A DNA stretch of 53,488 nucleotides, from assembly GCA_017501545.1 (NCBI GenBank), contig JAFVWS010000003.1:1-53488 (forward strand), in the 5' to 3' direction. A program made the translations under genes and the position numbers. This document shows positions 16,632 through 23,429 of the stretch, one piece after another (positions within the stretch are counted from its first letter, which is position 1; every line of letters begins with the position of its first letter). The notes below the pieces were generated by a model. It was not told the origin of the DNA and ran no database searches. It saw only the letters and a list, made by a program, of their open reading frames with translations. The stretch comes from Clostridia bacterium. Its GTDB lineage: Bacteria; Bacillota; Clostridia; Oscillospirales; CAG-272.

Positions 16632-17459
16632 ATGACTAAAAAGAATAATATTCTCAAGCAAGCAGCGGCATATCCGCATATTGTGTGGGCAGTTTTATTT
16701 ATAATCGCCCCACTATTGTTTGTAGCATATTATGCCTTTACTGACAAGGACGGAAAATTCAGCTTTGCTAATATTGCAAGCCTTGCACAGGCAGCATATT
16801 TAGAGGTATTTTTACGCTCAGTTTGCTTTGCATTTTTAGCAACGGTAATTTGCCTAATAATTGCGTATCCAATAGCATATTTTATTTCAAGGACAAGCCA
16901 AAAGGCGCAAAAAATCCTTGTTATGCTCGTTATGCTACCACAATGGCTAAACTTCCTAATAAGGACGTATTCTTGGATGGCTATTTTGGAGGATACAGGT
17001 ATTATAAATAATATCCTCGGCATTATCGGCATTGAGCTACATATGATAAATACACCAGGTGCAGTAATCCTTGGTATGGTATATAACTTTTTACCATATA
17101 TGATTATTCCTATCCACTCTGCAATGACAAAAATCGACCCAAGAGTCCTTGAGGCTGCCTCTGATCTTGGCTGCAACCCATTCAAGGTAGTTACAAAGGT
17201 CGTTTTCCCACTTAGCATGTCTGGTGTAATTTCAGGTATTACAATGGTATTTGTGCCATCAATTAGTACCTTCTATATTTCTCAAAAGCTCGGTGGAGGT
17301 AACTTCGATTTAATCGGTGACTCTATCGAAAGACAGTTCCAAACACAATATAACTATAATATGGGCGCGGCAATGTCCTTTGTCCTTATGATACTCATAA
17401 TAGTCTCTATGGCGATTATGAATAAATACTCCGACGAAGAGGGAGGAGTAATCGTATGA
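16632..17459 (+). CDS. potB: Spermidine/putrescine ABC transporter permease PotB
   Basis: Membrane permease subunit, 275 residues from ATG 16632, chosen because AGGAGGA (16614-16620) precedes it and the frame upstream lies in potA. Six membrane spans can be read, and the EAA loop that docks the ATPase is VLEAASDLGCNPFKVVTKVVFPLSMSG. The coding sequence overlaps potCD by four bases (ATGA). Its intactness argues that the operon is still in use despite the potA stop. Confidence 0.93.
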   Translation: MTKKNNILKQAAAYPHIVWAVLFIIAPLLFVAYYAFTDKDGKFSFANIASLAQAAYLEVFLRSVCFAFLATVICLIIAYPIAYFISRTSQKAQKILVMLVMLPQWLNFLIRTYSWMAILEDTGIINNILGIIGIELHMINTPGAVILGMVYNFLPYMIIPIHSAMTKIDPRVLEAASDLGCNPFKVVTKVVFPLSMSGVISGITMVFVPSISTFYISQKLGGGNFDLIGDSIERQFQTQYNYNMGAAMSFVLMILIIVSMAIMNKYSDEEGGVIV

Positions 17460-20044
17460 CAAAGAAGAGTAATATCTGGCGCATTGCTTGTATAGTTTTA
17501 GTGTTCCTATTCCTATATATGCCTATAGGAGTTTTGATTCTTTATTCCTTCAACTCAGGCGATAGCACTGCGGTATTCAAGGGCTTTTCCTTTAGATGGT
17601 ATAAGGAGCTATTTACAGACACAGCAACGTTAAATGCGCTCAAAAACACACTCATTTTGGCAATTTTATCATCGCTTATCTCAACGATAATCGGTACTGC
17701 CGCAGCATACGGCATTTCCAAAATGAGAAACAAGCATATAAAGAATATCACTATGTCAGCAACGCAAATTCCGATGATAAATCCGGAAATTGTAACGGGT
17801 ATATCAATGATGCTTCTTTTTGTGTTTGTTGCAAATATTCTTAAGGCATCGTCCTTCCTTGGCTTTTGGACAGTGCTTATTGCACACATTACCTTTAATC
17901 TACCATACGTAATACTTTTGGTGTTACCAAAGTTTAAGGAAATGGACAAAAGCTTGCCTGAGGCGGCACAGGACCTTGGCTGTACACCATTTAAGTCATT
18001 TTTCAAGGTGGAATTACCAGCTATTATGCCTGGTATTGTTGCAGGCTTTATAATGGCATTTACCTTGTCAATTGATGACTTTGTAATTAGCTATTTCACA
18101 ACTGGCAGTGGCTTTGAGACCTTGCCAATTAGAATTTATTCAATGACTAAAAAGCGCGTAACTCCTGATATGTACGCACTTTCAACCCTTATTTTTGTTA
18201 CAATACTTGTTCTTTTGCTTATCTCCAATTTCGCAAGTGGAAAGAACAAAATTGAGCTTTCTAAAAAGGCTAAAACTGCACTAAAATTTGTTGGTGGTGG
18301 CGTTTTTGGAACAATAGCAATTGTCACAGTAGTAATACTTTGTATTTCTGCTGCAACCGAGGTTAAGACGGTTAACGTGTATAACTGGGGTGAATATATT
18401 TCTGATGGCGGAGATGACTCACTTGATGTAAATGATGAGTTTGAAAAGTGGGCAGAGAAGCAGTATAAGGAAAAATATGGCAAAAAGGTTAGAGTTCAGG
18501 TTAACTACACAACCTACGCAAGCAACGAGGACCTTTATGCTAAAATTGCTAATGGCGCAGGTGGCTACGATATCATCGTCCCATCTGACTATATACTTGA
18601 AAAAATGCACAATGAGGATCTTTTACAGCCTATTGATACTGAAAAGATTCCAAACCTAATTTATCTTGGTGAGCAATTTGATAATATGTTCATCTATGAC
18701 CATACGACAACGGATGAAAACGGAAACAAAACGACTGCTAAAGAAACCTATGGTATTGCTTACACCTATGGTGTAGTCGGTATTGTTTATAACAGCTCTG
18801 AGCTTTTTGAAAATGCACCATACCTTCTTGAAAAAATCAAAAAGGATGAGCTTGGCTGGGAGATAATGTTTGGTGTTCCTTTGCGTGATGAAAACGGCAA
18901 TTTTGTCTATGATAGTGAAGGCAAAATGATGCTCGATATGGTTGACCCTGAAAACAAAAAGATTAATGAATCTTATTTAAAGCTAAGTGGTCAAATTCTC
19001 CAATTCAATAACCCACGTGACGCATTCGGCTCAGCAATGTACTACCTCGGCATCGATGTAAACAATCCTAAAGCGGAGGATTGGAAGGCATTATATGGCT
19101 TGCTTGCTATGCAAAAGGAACACGTTCAAGGCTATGTAATGGATGAAATCTACAACAAAATGGAAAAGGGAGAGGCTTGGGTTGCTGCATACTACGCAGG
19201 CGACTGTCTATCTATGATGGGCGAAAACTCCGACCTTGATTTCTATTATCCAAGAAGCGCTGTGGGAGTAAACGACAAGGGCGAAAAGATATACGATTAT
19301 AGAACAAACATCTTCGCCGATGCTATGTGTATTCCAAAAACTGCAGACTCAAACAATCTTGAGCTTGCACACTGGTATATCAACTTTATGATGGAGCCTG
19401 AAATCGCCTACGCTAACGCTGAATATATCTACTATGGTTGCCCATATAACTACGACCCGGTGGATGAAAATGGAAATTATGTGCTTGATGATGTAACACG
19501 TTTTTATAATAATGCCCTAACTGAGCTATATAAAATTAATATGGGCTATTATGAGTTTCTCTATGATAAGGACGGCGAAATCTTGAAGGATGACGACGGC
19601 AATTATCTTTTAGCTACAGATGACGACGGCAATCTAATAGTAGCAGAAAAAAGCGACTTTTCCGTAATTTATGAGTCAAGCTTTGAAAACGACCTTGAAA
19701 ATATGTTCAAGGTATACGCTTTTATGGATTTAACCGAAAGCTATCCACTTGACAAGGACGGCAACGAAATCAAAGAAAAGTCAAACCTAACTATCCTTAA
19801 CGAAAGCTGGGAAAAATTAAAGGTAGAGTCCGCATCAATGACTGGCATATATGTAATATGCGCAGTAATTGCAGTTGGCGCCATTGCTCTTATCGTTTTC
19901 TTACAGGTAAAAAAGAGAAGACAAAGAAGATACTACTGGGGCAAAATTCCTAACCCAAAGGCGAAGGCAAAAAAAGAGACAAACCCTGACCTTTCTGAAA
20001 CTGTGACCGTCGCAATAGCGAAGGCAGAGAAAAAGGATAAATAA
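17456..20044 (+). CDS. potC: PotC-PotD fusion: polyamine permease with tethered substrate-binding domain
   Basis: It is one 862-residue chain. Residues 1-265 are the PotC permease (six spans, EAA loop LPEAAQDLGCTPFKSFFKVELP at 167-188). A further span at about 277-300 leads to an extracellular PotD domain from about 303 (VNVYNWGEYISDG, the family start; [14 protein letters not shown]). The PotD part carries many D-x-[ND]-G-[NE] turns (for example at 420-424, 478-482, 670-674, 712-716, 722-726 and 766-770). These appear to lie in inserted loops. A last span (about 796-815) and a basic cytoplasmic tail follow. The binding domain is thus anchored at both ends. Fused permease-binding proteins are known in Bacillota; the second anchor and the turn-rich insertions are less usual. 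Confidence 0.92.
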   Translation: MTKKSNIWRIACIVLVFLFLYMPIGVLILYSFNSGDSTAVFKGFSFRWYKELFTDTATLNALKNTLILAILSSLISTIIGTAAAYGISKMRNKHIKNITMSATQIPMINPEIVTGISMMLLFVFVANILKASSFLGFWTVLIAHITFNLPYVILLVLPKFKEMDKSLPEAAQDLGCTPFKSFFKVELPAIMPGIVAGFIMAFTLSIDDFVISYFTTGSGFETLPIRIYSMTKKRVTPDMYALSTLIFVTILVLLLISNFASGKNKIELSKKAKTALKFVGGGVFGTIAIVTVVILCISAATEVKTVNVYNWGEYISDGGDDSLDVNDEFEKWAEKQYKEKYGKKVRVQVNYTTYASNEDLYAKIANGAGGYDIIVPSDYILEKMHNEDLLQPIDTEKIPNLIYLGEQFDNMFIYDHTTTDENGNKTTAKETYGIAYTYGVVGIVYNSSELFENAPYLLEKIKKDELGWEIMFGVPLRDENGNFVYDSEGKMMLDMVDPENKKINESYLKLSGQILQFNNPRDAFGSAMYYLGIDVNNPKAEDWKALYGLLAMQKEHVQGYVMDEIYNKMEKGEAWVAAYYAGDCLSMMGENSDLDFYYPRSAVGVNDKGEKIYDYRTNIFADAMCIPKTADSNNLELAHWYINFMMEPEIAYANAEYIYYGCPYNYDPVDENGNYVLDDVTRFYNNALTELYKINMGYYEFLYDKDGEILKDDDGNYLLATDDDGNLIVAEKSDFSVIYESSFENDLENMFKVYAFMDLTESYPLDKDGNEIKEKSNLTILNESWEKLKVESASMTGIYVICAVIAVGAIALIVFLQVKKRRQRRYYWGKIPNPKAKAKKETNPDLSETVTVAIAKAEKKDK

Positions 20045-20045
20045 C

Positions 20046-20075
20046 AAAAAAGCAAGCCATTTGGCTTGCTTTTTT
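20046..20075. terminator. Bidirectional terminator between pot operon and ttcA
   Basis: The stem AGCAAGCC/GGCTTGCT (20051-20058 with 20063-20070) is flanked by A and T runs. The outermost copy of the ttcA tail ends within its T-run on the minus-strand side, so this is probably the native ttcA terminator. Confidence 0.92.
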
Positions 20076-20169
20076 ATTCCTCACATAAGTTTGATTTTTT
20101 TAAATCCTTACGCCTTTTCTTTTCGTCATTATCTATTTGGTCAACGTGAAAGCCATCGACCTCACCCAT
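20074..20169 (-). pseudogene. Outermost displaced copy of the ttcA 3' end
   Basis: This is a 31-codon frame whose sequence repeats the ttcA C terminus (GEVDGFHVDQIDNDEKKRR then KDLKKSNLCEE) but with a different last few residues. It begins with ATG created by the upstream palindromic element, which also supplies AAAGGAG four bases before, so a short peptide could be made. The stop codon abuts the terminator, so this copy probably marks the original gene end. Changes from the tail in use are synonymous or Ile-to-Val. Confidence 0.65.
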
Positions 20170-20455
20170 TGGCTCCTTTATGTAAGGGAGCTGTCAGCTT
20201 GCTGACTGAGGGATAGAAAATTATTCAGCGCTATTTGATTTTTTTAAATCCTTACGCCTTTTCTTTTCGTCATTGTCTATTTGGTCAATATGAAAGCCAT
20301 CTATCTCACCCATTGGCTCCTTTATGTAAGGGAGCTGTCAGCTGTGCTGACTGAGGGATAGAAAATTATTCAGCGCTATTTGATTTTTTTAAATCCTTTC
20401 GTCTTTTCTTTTCATCATTGTCTATTTGGTCAATATGAAAGCCATCTATCTCACC
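20088..20455. repeat. Tail-plus-palindrome array at the ttcA 3' end (3 tails, 2 palindromic elements)
   Basis: Three copies of a 79-bp ttcA tail (20088-20166, 20232-20310 and 20377-20455) recur with a period of about 145 bp. Between them lie two copies of a double-hairpin element (about 20167-20221 and 20311-20366). Its stems are GGCTCC...GGAGC and GTCAGC...GCTGAC, followed by TGAGGGATAGAAAA. The innermost tail is the one used by the gene. This fills the 320-bp gap between potCD and ttcA. Confidence 0.9.
20221..20313 (-). pseudogene. Second displaced copy of the ttcA 3' end
   Basis: This is a 30-codon frame repeating the TtcA C terminus identically in protein sequence, from GEIDGFHIDQ to KKSNSAE. 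Three silent base changes separate it from the tail in use. The preceding palindromic element provides AAAGGAG and an ATG in frame, so it could in principle be translated as a highly charged peptide. More likely it is a duplicated gene end. Confidence 0.65.
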
Positions 20456-21157
20456 GCGCTGAATAGCACCTAAAATTCTATGATAAAGCCCGTGATGCTC
20501 CTTTTCAAATATGGCCAAATAGTCCTTCATTTTTGCGCGCTCAGTATTGCCATCGGCAGGACATTTGGTTTCAACTACTGGAAGGACGGCACCCTTTGCA
20601 AAGCTTTTAATTTCCTTTTCTGGCGCATAAATAAGTGGCCTTATCATAGTTAAATCCTTGCGTGAAAGGTATGTAACTGGTCTAAAGGCACCAATTCTTC
20701 CCTCAAAGAAAAGATTTAGCATAAATGTCTCAACAACGTCATCATAATGGTGCCCAAGCGCAAGCTTGTTACAGCCAAGCTCCTTGCACGCATCGTGAAG
20801 CGCCCCACGTCTCATTCTTGAGCAAAGAGAGCAGGGGCTTTTTTCCTCTCTTACCTTGAAAATTATCTCGTAAATTTGGGTTTTAATTATGTGATATTCA
20901 ACGCCCAAATCTTGACACAGGTCGGCTATTTTTGAAAAATCCATGCCTTCAAGACCCATGTCAATTGTAATGGCAACTACGGTGTAATCAATGCCTAAAA
21001 CACGCTTTAGCTTGGTAAGGGCACAAAGCAATGCAAGAGAGTCCTTGCCACCTGAAACACCAACGGCAATTCTGTCGCCGTCTTCAATCATTGAATATTC
21101 CTCTACAGCCTTTCTCGTTCGGCTGAGTAGTCTTTCAATATTGTCAAATTCCTTCAT
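20366..21157 (-). CDS. ttcA: TtcA-family tRNA 2-thiocytidine synthesis protein
   Basis: PP-loop ATP pyrophosphatase that activates tRNA for sulfur insertion. It is 263 residues. SGGKDS (35-40) is the PP-loop. The CxxC pair C109/C112 in CSLCSRMRRG and C199 in ETKCPADGN are the three cysteines that hold the iron-sulfur cluster in TtcA. The C-terminal 30 residues are hydrophilic (NDEKKRRKDLKKSNSAE). They are encoded by a segment that is repeated twice more downstream, so the end of the protein may have been replaced. Whether the modified base is 2-thiocytidine in this organism is inferred from the family. Confidence 0.88.
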   Translation of the reverse strand: MKEFDNIERLLSRTRKAVEEYSMIEDGDRIAVGVSGGKDSLALLCALTKLKRVLGIDYTVVAITIDMGLEGMDFSKIADLCQDLGVEYHIIKTQIYEIIFKVREEKSPCSLCSRMRRGALHDACKELGCNKLALGHHYDDVVETFMLNLFFEGRIGAFRPVTYLSRKDLTMIRPLIYAPEKEIKSFAKGAVLPVVETKCPADGNTERAKMKDYLAIFEKEHHGLYHRILGAIQRGEIDGFHIDQIDNDEKKRRKDLKKSNSAE

Positions 21158-21215
21158 TTTAACCTCTTTGAAAAAAGTGCATATTATATACTAAAATCTT
21201 AATTTGGGGGATATT

Positions 21216-21779
21216 ATGGCTATAAAAATTTACATAGACCAAGGACACAATCCAAACCCGCCTAACACGGGGGCAGAGGGAAATGGACTGCGTGAGCAGG
21301 ATATTACCTATGAGGTGGGCACCTTGCTCGCACAGCTACTTCGCCAAAATGGCAATTTTGAGGTAAGGCTATCACGCCCAACACGCGAAACACAGCTTGG
21401 CACATCCAATGCATCAAGCTTAAGAGTAAGAGTAAACGAGGCAAATTCTTGGGGTGCAAATTATTTTATAAGTATTCACACAAACGCATCAACACAGTCA
21501 AGCGCTAATGGCACAGAGGTGCTTGTTTATTCCCAACCCTCAACCTCCTCGCGTCTTGCTGAGGATATTTTAAGAGAGGTGACGGAGATAACAGGATTAA
21601 CCTCACGTGGCGTGAAATCACGTCCAGGTCTTTACGTACTTAGAAAAACCACAATGCCAGCCGTGCTTGTTGAGCTTGGCTTTATTTCAAATCCAAGCGA
21701 TGCGCAAAGAATGCGTGACAACCCAAATCTCTTTGCACAAGGAATATACCAAGGCTTGCTCGATTTTCTTAATTTATAA
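21216..21779 (+). CDS. N-acetylmuramoyl-L-alanine amidase (Amidase_3), no signal peptide
   Basis: Zinc amidase that cuts between muramic acid and the stem peptide of cell wall. It is 187 residues. Zinc ligands H11 (DQGHNP), E27 (LREQD) and H88 (SIHTNAS), and catalytic E153 (LVELGFISNP), are all present. The ATG at 21216 follows GGGGG; a TTG at 21204 is in frame but overlaps the ribosome site. There is no signal peptide and no wall-binding domain. Leaderless amidases of this class include the Bacillus mother-cell lytic enzyme CwlC and phage endolysins. With spoVT as the convergent neighbour, a role in sporulation or mother-cell lysis is plausible. Confidence 0.9.
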   Translation: MAIKIYIDQGHNPNPPNTGAEGNGLREQDITYEVGTLLAQLLRQNGNFEVRLSRPTRETQLGTSNASSLRVRVNEANSWGANYFISIHTNASTQSSANGTEVLVYSQPSTSSRLAEDILREVTEITGLTSRGVKSRPGLYVLRKTTMPAVLVELGFISNPSDAQRMRDNPNLFAQGIYQGLLDFLNL

Positions 21780-21813
21780 TAGTATAACATAAATAACCTT
21801 TAACTGCAATAAA

Positions 21814-21840
21814 AAAGTGGCAATATTAATTTGCCACTTT
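21814..21840. terminator. Terminator between the amidase gene and spoVT
   Basis: The stem AAAGTGGCAA/TTGCCACTTT (21814-21823 with 21831-21840) has A and T runs on both sides, so it can work in both directions. The outermost spoVT tail copy stops at 21846, six bases away, marking the likely original spoVT end. Confidence 0.9.
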
Positions 21841-21845
21841 TAAAT

Positions 21846-22264
21846 TTATCCCTCAAATTGCCTACCTAAGAATGTTGCTGCGAAATGGCCTCCTTTGTAA
21901 AGGGAGGGGGACCACCAGCAAACGTACTTTAGGTTAGGTAATCACCAGTAGGTGGTGGAGGGATTGTCAAACCTTACCCCTCAAATTGTCTGCCTAAGAA
22001 TGTTGCCGCGGAATAGCCTCCTTTGTAAAGGGAGGGGGACCACCAGCAAACGTACTTTAGGTTAGGTAATCACAGTAGGTGGTGGAGGGATTGTCAAACC
22101 TTACCCTTCAAATTGTCTGCCTAAGAAGGAAGCTGCGAAACAGCCTCCTTTGTAAAGGGAGGGGGACCACCAGCAAACGTACTTTAGGATAGATAATCAC
22201 CAGTAGGTGGTGGAGGGATTATCAAACCTTACCCCTCAAATTGTCTGCCTAAGAATGTTGCTGC
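21846..22264. repeat. Tail-plus-palindrome array at the spoVT 3' end (4 tails, 3 palindromic elements)
   Basis: Four 36-bp copies of the spoVT tail lie at 21846-21881, 21974-22009, 22101-22136 and 22229-22264 with a period of 127-128 bp. Each encodes AATFLGRQFEG-stop (one copy has S for T). Three 91-92 bp elements separate them. Each holds the palindromes CCTCC..GGAGG and CCACCACC..GGTGGT and the end sequence GGTTTGA. The last tail (22229-22264) belongs to the intact gene. The array fills the 450-bp gap between the amidase gene and spoVT; no other gene is visible there. Confidence 0.93.
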
Positions 22265-22771
22265 GGTTTGAATCAGCTTTGCCTCTGTTGAATGTGGGTC
22301 AAGAGTTACGCCTTCCTCACTTGTCACACAAGCAACAGCGCCAATTACGTCACCCTCGGAAATAATAGGCATAGCATACTTAACGTAGCCACTTGCACCA
22401 TCACAAACGTTTATTTTTGCATTTTCCTTGCAAACATATAGACTGCGTCCGTCCATAATGGACTCAAAATCCTCAGTAAGCTTTTTGTCATTATACTCTT
22501 TTTTAGACACTCCTGCCGACGAAATTACAACGTCACGGTCGGTCACCACCACGCTCATAGAGCAAATTTTATTCAGGGTATCAACATACTGCGCCGCAAA
22601 AGAGGCAAGCTCACCAATAGGGGAGTACTTTTTAAAAATAACCTCACCCTCACGGTCAGTATATATTTCAAGTGGGTCACCCTCACGAATTCTCATTGTC
22701 CTTCTAATTTCCTTTGGAATAACTACACGTCCAAGGTCATCAATTCTTCTAACAATACCAGTCGCTTTCAT
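22229..22771 (-). CDS. spoVT: Stage V sporulation protein T (AbrB-type regulator)
   Basis: DNA-binding regulator of forespore genes. It is 180 residues, the usual length. Residues 1-50 are the swapped-hairpin AbrB domain (MKATGIVRRIDDLGRVVIPKEI), and residues of about 55-178 form the GAF-like domain. The start follows AAGGAG. It is the best evidence in the window that the organism makes endospores. Its last 12 codons lie in the innermost copy of the tail array, and a seven-base inverted repeat (22222-22228 with 22265-22271) brackets them exactly. Confidence 0.95.
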   Translation of the reverse strand: MKATGIVRRIDDLGRVVIPKEIRRTMRIREGDPLEIYTDREGEVIFKKYSPIGELASFAAQYVDTLNKICSMSVVVTDRDVVISSAGVSKKEYNDKKLTEDFESIMDGRSLYVCKENAKINVCDGASGYVKYAMPIISEGDVIGAVACVTSEEGVTLDPHSTEAKLIQTAATFLGRQFEG

Positions 22772-22878
22772 AAAAATCTCCTTTTAACCTTTATTGCTTT
22801 TAGTTGTTGCTATTTTATTGTTTGTCCTTTTTTTGTAGTTATACATAATTTTTCAAGTTAAGTAAAAATTCATATAAA

Positions 22879-22906
22879 AAAATTGCCGTTTGAAAACGGC
22901 AATTTT
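22879..22906 (-). terminator. Terminator of the downstream end of the xylose cluster
   Basis: The stem AAAATTGCCGTT/AACGGCAATTTT (22879-22890 with 22895-22906) lies five bases beyond the stop codon at 22912, with T residues following on the minus strand. Confidence 0.9.
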
Positions 22907-22911
22907 AATTG

Positions 22912-23418
22912 TTATTTCTTTTTGTTCATGCTGCTTCTAAACTTTCTCACAATCTGAGTGTGTGAGGACTTGCTAAGAGCCGAGCGGTCAGCCTTAAGCT
23001 TTAAGCTTACCGAAATTATATAAGCAATTATAAGCTCGATATACATAGTGATAATGGAAAACAGTAAAATTGCAGAATTAAGCTCAGTGCCGAAATTTCC
23101 GTAAAAATCGAAAATGTAAGGAATTAAAACAAAAATGGAAATATAATTTGTGAAAACACAAATTATCGCATTGAGGCTTATAATGCAAAATGCTACGAAA
23201 TAGCCACTTTTTATCCATATTTTGTTATAAAGCCTTTTGTCGCCGTTTAGATTTTTAAGTGCCTTCTTTTTACTCTTAGGTGGAATTGCCCAAACAAGAA
23301 CATTTGCAACTATCATGCACGTAAGAATAATTACGGTTATTATGGACAGCGCAAATAAAGCCTTTGTGCTTACGTAATTTGATATACTGCCGGCACTTGG
23401 AAACAAAGAATTTGTCAT
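22912..23418 (-). CDS. Membrane protein of unknown function downstream of xylB
   Basis: It is 168 residues with about four hydrophobic segments (about 18-44, 70-92, 95-106 and 113-140) and basic ends (RKFRSSMNKKK). It follows xylB by 11 bases and is the last gene before the terminator, so it is likely transcribed with the xylose operon. Nothing in the sequence marks it as a sugar transporter, and I recognise no family. Confidence 0.7.
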   Translation of the reverse strand: MTNSLFPSAGSISNYVSTKALFALSIITVIILTCMIVANVLVWAIPPKSKKKALKNLNGDKRLYNKIWIKSGYFVAFCIISLNAIICVFTNYISIFVLIPYIFDFYGNFGTELNSAILLFSIITMYIELIIAYIISVSLKLKADRSALSKSSHTQIVRKFRSSMNKKK

Positions 23419-23429
23419 AAAATCTCCCC

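Noticed and set aside
21846-22264. CRISPR array
   Set aside because: The regular 127-128 bp spacing first looks CRISPR-like. However, both the repeats and the sequences between them are conserved, the repeats are coding ends of spoVT, and no cas gene is present.
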